Shown one piece after another: positions 26,211 to 36,751 of a DNA stretch of 64,000 nucleotides. Source of the stretch: Propionicicella superfundia DSM 22317 (GTDB taxonomy: Bacteria > Actinomycetota > Actinomycetes > Propionibacteriales > Propionibacteriaceae); NCBI RefSeq assembly GCF_000423465.1, contig NZ_KE384020.1, forward strand, positions 675,671 to 739,670, written 5' to 3'. Both the position numbers and the translations under genes were made by a program. Within the stretch, counting starts at the first letter, position 1. Every line of letters begins with the position of its first letter. A model generated the notes under the pieces. The model was not told where the DNA came from, ran no database searches, and worked only from the letters and a program-made list of their open reading frames with translations.

Positions 26211-27508
26211 CGGGTCCTCCTGACGCTGATCGCCGCGCGGTGTGCGGGAAGGTGCTCCGCCGCCGCGAAGTCCTCGACTCCCGCGGCGATCTCCTGCAGT
26301 GCGGCGGCCGTGTAGTCGATGTGGTGGACGGCCCGCTGGAAGCTCTGCACGCTGAGCCCGGACGAGTGGGCCGCGCAGCCGGCGGTGGGCAGGACGTGCG
26401 TCGAGCCCGCGCTGTAGTCGCCGAGCGACACCGGCGACCACGACCCCACGAACACCGCGCCCGCGTTGCGGACCCGGTCGGCCACCGCGCGGGCGTCGGC
26501 GGTCTGGATCTCCAGATGCTCGGCGGCGTACGCGTCGGCGACCTCGAGCCCCTGCTCCACGTCGCGGACGAACACCACCGCCGACTGCGGACCCGTCAGC
26601 GCGGCCCTGATCCGGTCGGCATTCGGCAGCGCCGCGGTCTGGGCCGCCAGTTCCTCCTCGACGGCGGCGGCGAGGGCCGGCGAGGGGGTCACGAGCACCG
26701 AGGCGGCCATCGGATCGTGCTCGGCCTGCGAGATGAGGTCGGCCGCGACGAACCGCGGATCGGCGGTGTCGTCGGCGAGGACGAGGATCTCGGTGGGTCC
26801 CGCCTCGGAGTCGATCCCGACGGTCCCCCGCAGGTGACGCTTCGCGGCCACCACGTAGATGTTGCCCGGTCCGGTCACCAGATCGACCCGGGGACAGAGC
26901 CCCGCGACCCCGTACGCGAACATCGCGATGGCCTGCGCGCCTCCGACGGCGTACACCTCGGTGACGCCCAGCATGTGGCACAGCCCCAGGATGTTGGGGT
27001 GCGGCAATCCGCCGAAGCCGGCCTGCGGGGGGGACGCGACGGCGATCTGGGCGACACCCGCCGCCTGGGCGGGGACGACGTTCATGATCACGCTCGACGC
27101 CAGCGGCGCGACGCCGCCCGGCACATACAGGCCGACGCGGGACACCGGCACCATCCGCTGTTCGACCACGGCTCCGGGCGCGAGTTCGACCCGGCGCGGC
27201 GGCTGGGCCGCCTCCGCCTCGCACACCGCTCGCCGGCGGCGGATCGATTCCAGGAACGCCGCTCGCACGTTCGGCTCCAGGTCGGCCTCGCAGCGGGCGA
27301 GCGTGTCCGCATCGACACGGAGGCTCTCCGGGACGACATGGTCGAATTGCTCGCTGAACCGGCGCAGCGCCGCCTCCCCCTCGGCCGCCACGGCCGCGCA
27401 GATCGGGGCGACGGCGGCCACCGCCTGCTCCACGTCGAACTCCGCTCTGGGCATGAGCGCCCGGTAGTCGACGTCCGTCAGATCGCGCAGGTCAAGGATT
27501 CGCAGCAC
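26207..27508 (-). CDS. hisD: Histidinol dehydrogenase
   Basis: This 433-aa enzyme catalyses the last two oxidations to histidine. [49 protein letters not shown] and EHLEIQT are all classical HisD motifs, including the Zn-ligand and catalytic His region. The GTG at 27508 (VLRILDLRD) matches the family N-terminus; a longer reading would overlap the divergent gene. First gene of hisDCBH-priA. Only 19 nt separate it from the divergent start at 27528, so its promoter must lie partly within or very close to the neighbouring gene. Confidence 0.96.
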   Translation of the reverse strand: MLRILDLRDLTDVDYRALMPRAEFDVEQAVAAVAPICAAVAAEGEAALRRFSEQFDHVVPESLRVDADTLARCEADLEPNVRAAFLESIRRRRAVCEAEAAQPPRRVELAPGAVVEQRMVPVSRVGLYVPGGVAPLASSVIMNVVPAQAAGVAQIAVASPPQAGFGGLPHPNILGLCHMLGVTEVYAVGGAQAIAMFAYGVAGLCPRVDLVTGPGNIYVVAAKRHLRGTVGIDSEAGPTEILVLADDTADPRFVAADLISQAEHDPMAASVLVTPSPALAAAVEEELAAQTAALPNADRIRAALTGPQSAVVFVRDVEQGLEVADAYAAEHLEIQTADARAVADRVRNAGAVFVGSWSPVSLGDYSAGSTHVLPTAGCAAHSSGLSVQSFQRAVHHIDYTAAALQEIAAGVEDFAAAEHLPAHRAAISVRRTR

Positions 27509-27527
27509 AGGGTGATTGTATGGACCC

Positions 27528-28271
27528 ATGTTCATCGGGGTTGGCACCGTGACCAATGTGGTCACCGTGGTCGTCGGCTCGGCGATCGGTCTGTGGCTCG
27601 GAGACCGGCTGACGGCAGGCACCCGGACCCTGGTGACGCAGGTTCTCGGCCTGTTCACGCTCGTGATCGCCGGGATGTCGATCGTCCGCATCTCGTCGGC
27701 CGATCTCGCGGCCGCGGTCGCGGGTGCCGGACAGCTCGTGGTCCTCGGATCGCTGCTCGCCGGTGCGCTCCTCGGAACGTGGCTGCGCGTGGAACAGCGG
27801 CTGGACGATCTCGCCGGATGGCTCCAGGGCCGGCTTCAGGGCGGCGTCGCCTCGGTCGACAGGGAGCGCTTCGTCACGGGCTTCGTGACCGCGACGATCG
27901 TCTTCTGCGTGGGTCCGCTGACGATCCTCGGGTCGCTGTCCGACGGTCTGGGCCAAGGCGCGGACCAGTTGCTCGTGAAGTCGGTCATGGACGGTTTCGC
28001 CGCCATCGCGTTCGCGTCCACGCTCGGCGTCGGCGTGCTCGCCTCGGCGCTCGCCGTGGGCGTGATCCAGGGGAGCCTCACGCTGCTCGGCTTCCTGCTC
28101 GGCAGCTTCCTTCCCGCTGCGGCCGTCGATGCCCTCACCGTCACGGGCGGCGTGATCCTGCTCGCCATGGCGTTCCGCCTGCTGGACCTGCTCCACATCC
28201 GCGTCGCGGACCTGCTGCCGGCGCTGCTCGTGGCACCGACGCTCACCTGGGCACTCTCGCTCGTGGTCTGA
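27528..28271 (+). CDS. DUF554 family membrane protein
   Basis: This 247-aa protein has about six to seven hydrophobic helices, beginning [24 protein letters not shown]. It shows the Gly-rich, small-residue-rich helices and the [19 protein letters not shown] and [13 protein letters not shown] segments of DUF554 (YdfK/YqgA-like) proteins. The function is not established; a transporter or channel-like role is only a suggestion. I use the ATG at 27528; a TTG at 27516 is closer to hisD. There is no obvious ribosome-binding site, so the transcript may be leaderless. Confidence 0.82.
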   Translation: MFIGVGTVTNVVTVVVGSAIGLWLGDRLTAGTRTLVTQVLGLFTLVIAGMSIVRISSADLAAAVAGAGQLVVLGSLLAGALLGTWLRVEQRLDDLAGWLQGRLQGGVASVDRERFVTGFVTATIVFCVGPLTILGSLSDGLGQGADQLLVKSVMDGFAAIAFASTLGVGVLASALAVGVIQGSLTLLGFLLGSFLPAAAVDALTVTGGVILLAMAFRLLDLLHIRVADLLPALLVAPTLTWALSLVV

Positions 28272-28309
28272 CCGCCGTTCCCGGGGGCCGACGAGCGTAC
28301 CCTGACGTC

Positions 28310-28807
28310 GTGGCCAGGAAGTCGTCCGGAGGAACCCCCGCCACGGCCGTCCTTGCGGCCGCCGGCGTCCCGTTCACGCTGCACGCCTACACCCACCGCG
28401 ACGAGACGAGGGCCTTCGGCGACGAGGCCGCCGCCGAGCTCGGCGTCGACCCGGCGCGGATCTTCAAGACGCTCGTGTGCGAGACGGGGCAGTCGCGCCC
28501 CGAGCTGGCCGTCGCGATCGTCCCGGTCGCCGGACACCTGGACCTCAAGGCCATGGCCACCGCACGGGGCGCGAAGAAGGCCTCCCTCGCCGACCCGCGG
28601 GTCGCGGCGCGCAGCTCCGGCTACGTGGTCGGAGGCATCTCGCCGCTCGGCCAGCGGACGGTGCTGCCCACGGTGATCGACGTGTCGGCGAGACAGTTCG
28701 AGACCATCCTCGTGTCGGCCGGCAAGCGAGGCCTCCAGGTGGAACTGGCGCCGGCAGACCTGGCCCGGCTGACCGCTGCGACCTTCGCCGCGGTCGCGAC
28801 CGGCTGA
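28310..28807 (+). CDS. ybaK: Cys-tRNA(Pro)/Cys-tRNA(Cys) deacylase YbaK/EbsC
   Basis: This 165-aa protein of the YbaK/ProRS-editing superfamily shows FTLHAYTH, GVDPARIFKTLV with the conserved Lys that binds the substrate phosphate, and VGGISPLGQ, all typical of YbaK. It hydrolyses Cys-tRNA-Pro made by error-prone ProRS. The start is a GTG (VARKSSGG) 38 nt after the DUF554 stop, so the two genes are probably cotranscribed. It is convergent with the CYTH-CHAD gene. Confidence 0.92.
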   Translation: MARKSSGGTPATAVLAAAGVPFTLHAYTHRDETRAFGDEAAAELGVDPARIFKTLVCETGQSRPELAVAIVPVAGHLDLKAMATARGAKKASLADPRVAARSSGYVVGGISPLGQRTVLPTVIDVSARQFETILVSAGKRGLQVELAPADLARLTAATFAAVATG

Positions 28808-28864
28808 GGGAACGCCGAAGCCGAGAGCGGGCACCGCCCGGCCCGCAGGGCGGACGACCCTCCC

Positions 28865-30313
28865 TCAGGAGGTGAGCCCGGGCTCCAGCGCGGCGGCCAG
28901 GGCGTCGCGTCCCTCGGCCAGCGCGCGGGCCCCGGCTGCGCGTTCCCGTTCGAGCAGAACCTCGTAGGTGTGGGTCGGCTCTCCGGCCCGCGCGGCATCG
29001 TGCGCCAGCTCGCGCAGCCGCTCCCGCGCCACCTGTGTGTCCTGGAGCGTGCCGAGAAGCTCCGTCACCGCCTCCCACCGGCCCGCAGCCTCCTCCGCCG
29101 GCGCGCCGGACCACGGCACGATCGCCTCGTTGGCGTACCGGGCCGCCTTGGCCAGTTTGCGCACGTCGTGCCAGCCGGCCGGGTTCCCGGGATCGTCCGC
29201 GGCCGCGGCGGCCGCCTGGGCGACGCGGGCGGACGTCCGGCGCACGAGTCCGACCAGGGTGTCCGGATCCGCGGCGGCCCGCGCGGTGAGCGGGGGCGCG
29301 GCGGCGAGGTTCCGCAGCGCGATGCGCAGCTCGGTGTAGCGCCGCGTGTCCATGGACCGCACGAGGCCGGCGCGGGCCTCCGCGTGCGTCGCCGCGAGCG
29401 ATCCGAGAATGCGTGCCGCGACGGGCCCGTGGACGTCCGCGGCAGGGACCTCGGCGAGGAAAGCGGAGAGGCTCTCCTGCAACACCTCCGCGTCCCGCAC
29501 GGCGCCGAGCTCCTCGGCGTGCCACCGCACCTCCCGGCGCAGACCGGGCAGCGGCCCGAACAGGGGTGCGAAGGTACGCAGGACGCTCCGCAGGCGGCGC
29601 GTCGCGACCCGGCTCTTGTGGACGGCGTCGTCGGTCCGGGCGCGCACGCCGGCGGCGTAGGCCTGCACGGCACCGACCTGGAGGCGGACGTAGTCGCCGA
29701 TGACGGATCCGGCGGTGGCCGCGACCGCAGGGGCGTTCGCCAGCGGCGCGACCGCGACCGCGTACTTCGAGACGTTGGACGAGACGTGGATCCCGGCCGC
29801 CGCGAACTCCTCGGTGACCTCGTCGAGCCATGCGGCCCCTGCCCCGACCGCTTCGACCTCGATCTCGGCCCAGCGCGTGACCGTCCCCGCGGCCTCGGCG
29901 GTGACCTCGTCGCGGAAGACCGTCCCGACGATCCCACCGGCCGCGTCGAGGACGTCGGTCTCGGTGCGACGCGTGAGGAGCGTGGCGACAGGGATCAGCG
30001 GCTCGGTGCCGACCAGGTCGGCGAGCCGGGCGCGCAGCTCGTCGGGGATCAACGGCCCGAGCGGGGCGTGAACCTCCAGCCGCTCCCCCGGCCGCACGGC
30101 GAGCTTGACGTGCCAGCCCTCGTCATGGCCGCCCTCGCGCCGGCGCAGCGTGCCGCGGCCGCTGCGCAGCAGGATCAGCCCCGGCGTGTCGAAGTAGACG
30201 GCGTGCAACGCGAACTCGCGGGCCGGCCCGTAGGCCCCCGCTCGCAGCCGCGGAAGCACGGCGTCCGGCGGCGCATCGAACTTGCGCTCGATCTCGGCGA
30301 CGTCCATGGTCAT
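28865..30313 (-). CDS. CYTH and CHAD domain-containing protein
   Basis: This 482-aa two-domain protein has an N-terminal CYTH (triphosphate tunnel metalloenzyme) domain opening with the ExExK signature EIERK (E7, E9, K11) and spanning about 1-210. A C-terminal helical CHAD domain (about 225-480) has histidine/arginine-rich helices such as VHKSRVATRRLRSVLRTF and HDVRKLAKAARYANE. CYTH domains hydrolyse inorganic or organic triphosphates and CHAD domains bind polyphosphate, so a role in polyphosphate or triphosphate metabolism is likely. The ATG at 30313 overlaps the upstream gene stop (ATGA). Confidence 0.9.
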   Translation of the reverse strand: MTMDVAEIERKFDAPPDAVLPRLRAGAYGPAREFALHAVYFDTPGLILLRSGRGTLRRREGGHDEGWHVKLAVRPGERLEVHAPLGPLIPDELRARLADLVGTEPLIPVATLLTRRTETDVLDAAGGIVGTVFRDEVTAEAAGTVTRWAEIEVEAVGAGAAWLDEVTEEFAAAGIHVSSNVSKYAVAVAPLANAPAVAATAGSVIGDYVRLQVGAVQAYAAGVRARTDDAVHKSRVATRRLRSVLRTFAPLFGPLPGLRREVRWHAEELGAVRDAEVLQESLSAFLAEVPAADVHGPVAARILGSLAATHAEARAGLVRSMDTRRYTELRIALRNLAAAPPLTARAAADPDTLVGLVRRTSARVAQAAAAAADDPGNPAGWHDVRKLAKAARYANEAIVPWSGAPAEEAAGRWEAVTELLGTLQDTQVARERLRELAHDAARAGEPTHTYEVLLERERAAGARALAEGRDALAAALEPGLTS

Positions 30314-31041
30314 CCCCCGGTCGGCGGCGCGGCCTCGTGCGCGGCGGGCACGGAGCCCTGGCCCCCGGCCGGATCGGCCGCGGTCGCCCCGGCCACGGGA
30401 TCCGTCGCGGAGGGTGCGATGACTCCGGTGCCCGCGGCGTCTGGCGCCTCGGTCGCAGCCCCGGCCGCACGGGCGGTCCCGTCGGCGGTGAGCGGCGGAT
30501 CCTCGGGGTCGCGCAGCAACGACGCGGCGATGAGGACGGGCAACTCGGCCATCATCACCCACAGGGCCAGCGCGACGGGAGCGTGCAACTCCAGACTGAC
30601 CGACACCACGTCGCCCGCCGAGGCCGTCGCAAGCCGCTGGTCGAAGGGGCTGGGCCCCATCAGCGATCCCAACTGCCAGCAGGTCACCCCGGCCAGCAGC
30701 GCCGCCAGCCCGGCGAGCACCGGCGCGATCCATCCGAGCGTCCGGAACCAGTTCCAGGCCAGCAGCCCCAGCAGCAGGCCCGCCACCGCTCCGATCCCCG
30801 CGAACCAGGCGTCGGACTGGAAGACCTGCGTCATGCCGGCCTGCGTGATGACGGCCTTCCCGTCACTCTCGACGGTGTAGCCGGGAAGGCGGACCACCAG
30901 CACCCACACGACCGCGCCGAGCGCTCCGAGCACGATGGCGGCCAGCATGTACAGCGCGATCCACTGGATGCTCCCGCGAGGACGCCTTCGCACCGCCGAC
31001 GTGGGCGCGGCGCGGTCGGGGTCCGGCTCGAAGGCGGTCAC
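30310..31041 (-). CDS. Polytopic membrane protein of unknown function
   Basis: This 243-aa protein has four predicted membrane helices (about 26-50, 79-98, 103-125 and 152-173). The N-terminal tail has a basic stretch (VRRRPRGS), and a long low-complexity Ala/Gly/Pro/Thr tail covers about 180-243. I recognise no catalytic motif. It may belong to one of the small actinobacterial membrane-protein DUF families. It is coupled to the CYTH-CHAD gene by an ATGA overlap and begins 9 nt after the dnaE stop, so it is part of the dnaE transcript. Confidence 0.7.
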   Translation of the reverse strand: MTAFEPDPDRAAPTSAVRRRPRGSIQWIALYMLAAIVLGALGAVVWVLVVRLPGYTVESDGKAVITQAGMTQVFQSDAWFAGIGAVAGLLLGLLAWNWFRTLGWIAPVLAGLAALLAGVTCWQLGSLMGPSPFDQRLATASAGDVVSVSLELHAPVALALWVMMAELPVLIAASLLRDPEDPPLTADGTARAAGAATEAPDAAGTGVIAPSATDPVAGATAADPAGGQGSVPAAHEAAPPTGG

Positions 31042-31050
31042 CTTGGCAGC

Positions 31051-34000
31051 CTAGACCGTGACGCTCGTGGCGCCCAAGAGCGCCTTGATGTCGGCGAACA
31101 GCGGCCCTTCGGCTCTGACCCGCAGCTTGTCGTCGAGCCGCCACAACGTCGCGCGCTGTGATTCCGACACCAGGCGCAGATGGACCTCGGTGACACCGGG
31201 ATGGCTTCGCAGCACCTCCCGCAACTGGGACACCACCGGGGGTGTGCACCGCACCGCGGGCAGCGAGATCACGACAGGACCATGCTCCGCGCCCTCCGTG
31301 ACGTCGGGGAACGTCACCGCCTGCGCGACGATGTCCCGCGCGTCGTCCCGCTCGCGCACCTTGCCGACGACCTTGCACAGCCGGTCGGGCGCCAACTGCA
31401 TGGCCAGCCCCTGGTAGGTGCGGCTGTACATCATCACCTCGACGCTGCTCTCGAGATCCTCCAGCGTCACGATCGCCCAGATGTCTCCGTTCTTGCTCTG
31501 TTTGCGGGAGATGTTCGTGATCAGCCCGCAGACCGTCACCATCGCGTCCTTCGGCGCATCCTCACCGCTGAGCTCTCCGATGGAGATGTCCCGGTTGGCG
31601 CGCACGATGTGTTCGATGCCGAGCAGCGGATGGTCGCTCACGTACAGCCCGAGCATCTCGCGCTCGAAGCCGAGCTTGGTGCGCTTGTCCCACTCCGGCA
31701 GGTCGGGGACGGGAGTGAGCGACACCGGCTCGTCGTCCCCGCCGCCGAACTCGCCGAACAGGTCGTCCTGGCCGATGGCCTCGTTGCGTTTGAGGGGCAC
31801 GACCTCGTCGATCTTCTGCTCGTACACCTGCATCAGGGCGTGCCTGGTGTGCCCCAGCGAGGTGAACGCGCCCCCCTTGATGAGCGACTCGATGAGCCGT
31901 TTGTTGCACACGGGCAGCGGCACCTGGTCGAGGAACGTGTCGAAGTCCTTCGCCGCCCCGTGTTCGCGGCGGGCCTCCACGATGTCCCGGACGACAGCCT
32001 CACCCACGTTGCGGATCGCGGCCAGGCCGTAGCGGATCGAGTCCCCGACCGGCGTGAACATCGCCTCGGACTCGTTCACGTCGGGAGGCAGGACGTCGAT
32101 CCCCATCCGCCTGCACTCGGCCAGGTAGATCGCCGACTTGTCCTTGTCGCCGCGCACCGACTGCAGCAGGGCGGCCATGAACTCGACCGGGTAGTTGGCC
32201 TTCAGGAAGGCCGTCCAGTACGCGACGAGCGCATAGGCCGCCGTGTGCGACTTGTTGAACGCGTACGCCGAGAAGGGGATCAGGACGTCCCACAGCGCGT
32301 GGATCGCCCCGTCGCTGTAGCCGCCGGCCTTCATGCCGGAGCTGAACGGGACGAACTCGGCCTTCAGCACCTCCGGCTTCTTCTTGCCCATCGCCCGTCG
32401 CAGCAGATCGGCCCGGCCGAGGCTGTAACCGGCCACGCGCTGCGCGATCTGCTGCACCTGCTCCTGGTACACGATGAGGCCGTACGTCGTGTCGAGGATG
32501 TCGGCGAGCGGCTCGGCCAGCTCGGGGTGGATCGGCTCGATCTTCTGCCGGCCCGTCTTGCGGAGGGCGTAGTTGGTGTGGCTGTTGGCGCCCATCGGAC
32601 CCGGGCGGTACAGCGCGAGAGCCGCTGAGATGTCCTCGAACTGGTCGGGCTGCATGAGCTTCAGCAGCGACCTCATGCCGCCACCGTCGAGCTGGAAGAT
32701 GCCCAGGGTCTCGCCGGTGGCCAGCAACTCGTAGGACGCCGTGTCGCTGGGATCCTGCGCGATCTCCTCCAGATCGAGCTCGACGCCCCGGTTGCCCCGG
32801 ACATTGGCCAGCGCATCGTCCAGGATCGTGAGATTGCGCAATCCCAGGAAGTCCATCTTGACCAGCCCCAGCGCCTCCGCGCCGTGGTAGTCGAACTGGG
32901 TGATGACCGCGCCGTCCTGCTCGCGCTTCATCACCGGGATGATGTCGAGCAGTGGCTCGGAGCTCATGATCACGCCCGCGGCGTGCACGCCCCACTGCCG
33001 CTTCAGCCCTTCGATCCCGCGCGCCCGGTCGACGACCTCGCGGACCTCGGGATCGGATTCGTAGAGCTGGCGGAACTCGCCGCCCTCGGCGTACCGGTCG
33101 TTGGACGGGTCGAAGATCTTCTCCAGCGAGAGATCCTTGCCCTGCACCGGGGCGGGCACCGCCTTGCTGATCTGCTCGCCGACCTGGAACGGGCGTCCGA
33201 GGACACGGGCCGAGTCCTTCACCGCCTGCTTGGCCTTGATCGATCCGTACGTCACGATCTGGCAGACCCGGTCGTCGCCGTACTTCGCGGTCACGTAGTC
33301 GATGACCTCGCCCCGGCGGCGCTCGTCGAAGTCGATGTCGAAGTCGGGCATCGACGGACGCTCGGGGTTGAGGAATCGCTCGAACAGAAGCTGATAGCGC
33401 AACGGGTCGAGATCGGTGATGCGCATCGCGTAGGCACACAGTGACCCGGCGCCCGAGCCGCGGCCCGGGCCGACGCGGATCCCGTTCTTCTTCGCCCAGT
33501 TGATGAAGTCGGCGACGACGAGGAAGTACCCCGCATATCCCTTGCCGACGATGATGTCCATCTCGTACTCGGCGCGCTCGGTGATCTCGTCGGTCACCGC
33601 ACCGTAGCGCTCGACGAGCCCGCGCCCGACCTCGGCACGGAACCACGACTCCTCGGTGTGGCCCGGCGGGACGTCGAAGCGGGCCATGTACGTGCCCATG
33701 CCCTCGCGGAACTCGATCTCGCAGCGCTCGGCGATCTCGAGCGTGTTGTCGCACGCCTCGGGGACGTCGCGGAACAGCTCGCGCATCTCTTCGGGGGACT
33801 TGAGGTAGTAGCCGTCGCCGTCGAACTTGAAGCGGTTCGGCGTGTCCAGGTTCGATCCGGAGGACACGCACAGCAGGAGGTCCTGCGCGGCGGCGTCCTC
33901 CTTGTGGACGTAGTGCAGGTCGTTGGTCGCGACGAGCGGCAGGTGCAGGTCCTTCGCGACCCGCAGCAGCCCTTCGCGGACGGAGCGCTCGATCGCCAGC

Positions 34001-34581
34001 CCGTGGTCCATCAGCTCGACGAAGAAGTTGCCCTCGCCGAAGATGTCGCGGAACTCGGCGGCCGACGCGAGCGCCTGCTCGTACTGGCCCAGCCGCAGGT
34101 GCGTCTGCACCTCCCCGGAGGGGCAGCCCGTCGTGGCGATCAGTCCGTGGTGGTACTCGTTGAGGAGCTCGCGGTCGGCTCGGGGCTTGTAGAAGAACCC
34201 CTCCTGCGACGCCCGCGAGGCGAGCCGGAACAGGTTGTGCATGCCGGGGGTGTTCTCGGCCCACATCGTCATGTGGGTGTAGGCGCCCTTGGACGAGACG
34301 TCGTCGCCCGAACCGTCCCCGAACTGCACGCGCTTGCGCTCCGACCGGTGCGTCTTCGGCGTCAGGTACGCCTCCAGCCCGATGATCGGCTTCACCGAGG
34401 TCTTGCGCGCCGCGTCGTAGAACTCGTAGGCGCCGAACAGGAAGCCGTGGTCGGTGATGGCGAGGGCCGGCATCCCGTACGACTCGGCCGCCTTGAGCAG
34501 CCCGGGGATCTTGGCCGCACCGTCGAGCATGGAGAACTCCGTGTGGCAGTGCAGGTGAACGAAGCCCTCGCGTGCGGTCAT
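31051..34581 (-). CDS. dnaE: DNA polymerase III alpha subunit (DnaE1)
   Basis: This 1176-aa replicative polymerase begins with the PHP domain (FVHLHCHTEFSMLDGA, then AITDHGFLFG, about 1-210). The polymerase core contains the catalytic PDFDIDFDERRRGEV and GPGRGSGAGSLCAYAM, and FLGLRNLTILDD and the fingers region follow. A C-terminal OB-fold (VTVCGLITNISRKQSKNGD) and tau-binding region complete it. The length and PHP organisation match DnaE1 rather than the shorter mutagenic DnaE2. An AGGAGG lies about 12 nt upstream of the ATG. No imuB-like neighbour is present. Confidence 0.97.
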   Translation of the reverse strand: MTAREGFVHLHCHTEFSMLDGAAKIPGLLKAAESYGMPALAITDHGFLFGAYEFYDAARKTSVKPIIGLEAYLTPKTHRSERKRVQFGDGSGDDVSSKGAYTHMTMWAENTPGMHNLFRLASRASQEGFFYKPRADRELLNEYHHGLIATTGCPSGEVQTHLRLGQYEQALASAAEFRDIFGEGNFFVELMDHGLAIERSVREGLLRVAKDLHLPLVATNDLHYVHKEDAAAQDLLLCVSSGSNLDTPNRFKFDGDGYYLKSPEEMRELFRDVPEACDNTLEIAERCEIEFREGMGTYMARFDVPPGHTEESWFRAEVGRGLVERYGAVTDEITERAEYEMDIIVGKGYAGYFLVVADFINWAKKNGIRVGPGRGSGAGSLCAYAMRITDLDPLRYQLLFERFLNPERPSMPDFDIDFDERRRGEVIDYVTAKYGDDRVCQIVTYGSIKAKQAVKDSARVLGRPFQVGEQISKAVPAPVQGKDLSLEKIFDPSNDRYAEGGEFRQLYESDPEVREVVDRARGIEGLKRQWGVHAAGVIMSSEPLLDIIPVMKREQDGAVITQFDYHGAEALGLVKMDFLGLRNLTILDDALANVRGNRGVELDLEEIAQDPSDTASYELLATGETLGIFQLDGGGMRSLLKLMQPDQFEDISAALALYRPGPMGANSHTNYALRKTGRQKIEPIHPELAEPLADILDTTYGLIVYQEQVQQIAQRVAGYSLGRADLLRRAMGKKKPEVLKAEFVPFSSGMKAGGYSDGAIHALWDVLIPFSAYAFNKSHTAAYALVAYWTAFLKANYPVEFMAALLQSVRGDKDKSAIYLAECRRMGIDVLPPDVNESEAMFTPVGDSIRYGLAAIRNVGEAVVRDIVEARREHGAAKDFDTFLDQVPLPVCNKRLIESLIKGGAFTSLGHTRHALMQVYEQKIDEVVPLKRNEAIGQDDLFGEFGGGDDEPVSLTPVPDLPEWDKRTKLGFEREMLGLYVSDHPLLGIEHIVRANRDISIGELSGEDAPKDAMVTVCGLITNISRKQSKNGDIWAIVTLEDLESSVEVMMYSRTYQGLAMQLAPDRLCKVVGKVRERDDARDIVAQAVTFPDVTEGAEHGPVVISLPAVRCTPPVVSQLREVLRSHPGVTEVHLRLVSESQRATLWRLDDKLRVRAEGPLFADIKALLGATSVTV

Positions 34582-34632
34582 GACGGTGCGTCATCCTCCT
34601 GCCGGCCGGGAAAGCGAACGCCACACACCTTA

Positions 34633-34647
34633 GTCGGCGACGCCGAC
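34633..34647. repeat. Short palindrome between the DUF1697 gene and dnaE
   Basis: GTCGGCG and CGCCGAC pair around a single central base (34633-34647) in the 86-nt gap upstream of dnaE. It could be a weak terminator for the DUF1697 gene or an operator for dnaE; nothing in the sequence decides between them. Confidence 0.3.
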
Positions 34648-34667
34648 CGTTCGGGTTCGGCTCGCCA

Positions 34668-35213
34668 TCACACGCCGGTCACGAGCCCCGCCAGGGCGGC
34701 CACCGTCCGCGCGTTGCGCACGGTCACGGTCGCCGGAGCGAAGACCCCCGCCAGCCCCGCAGCCAGAGCCGACCGGCCCATGCCGGCGGCGAAGTCCACG
34801 TGCACGGCCCCGTCGCCGATCGTCCACCGCTCGGAGGGCGCGGCGAGCCGTTCGATCCGCGCCCCCAGACCGTCGGCGGGGACGCCGCGGACGAAGCACA
34901 CGCCGACGCGTGCGGGATCCGCGTCGGGATAGGGGTTCGCGGCTGCGATCGCGAGGAGCTCCGTCGCGGTGAGGACGATCGTCGGGACGGCGAAGCCGAA
35001 CTCCTCGGCATAGCGCACCGTGAGGGTCGCCTCCAGCTCCGCGGCGGGGAGTCCGCTGGTCAGCAGGACGTTGCCCGAGTTCAGGTGCGTGCGCACCCCG
35101 GTCGCCCCGGTCGCGGCCGTGACCTCCCGCAGGCGCTCCATGGGCACGCGATGGCCCGTGCCCACGTTCACACCCCGGAGCAGGGCGACGTGGCGGCTTC
35201 CGGACTCGGACAC
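34668..35213 (-). CDS. DUF1697 family protein
   Basis: This 181-aa protein has the hallmark DUF1697 N-terminus HVALLRGVNVG followed by VPMERLREV. Typical family segments are THLNSGNVLL and a C-terminal WTIGDGAVHVDF and VTVRNARTVAAL. The function of this widespread family is unknown. The GTG at 35213 (VSESGSRHVAL) gives normal length. It lies between gltD and dnaE and is transcribed in the same direction, with 71 nt to gltD. Confidence 0.85.
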   Translation of the reverse strand: MSESGSRHVALLRGVNVGTGHRVPMERLREVTAATGATGVRTHLNSGNVLLTSGLPAAELEATLTVRYAEEFGFAVPTIVLTATELLAIAAANPYPDADPARVGVCFVRGVPADGLGARIERLAAPSERWTIGDGAVHVDFAAGMGRSALAAGLAGVFAPATVTVRNARTVAALAGLVTGV

Positions 35214-35284
35214 GGCGCCAGTGTCCCCCGGCGGGTGGCCACCCGTCGACCCCGGACGGACCCGGACCGCTCCCCGGGGTCCGC

Positions 35285-36743
<1,459 letters not shown>

Positions 36744-36751
<8 letters not shown>

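Noticed and set aside
30310-31041. Assignment of the dnaE-linked membrane protein to a named DUF family
   Set aside because: Topology alone is not enough, and no diagnostic motif could be recognised from the sequence.
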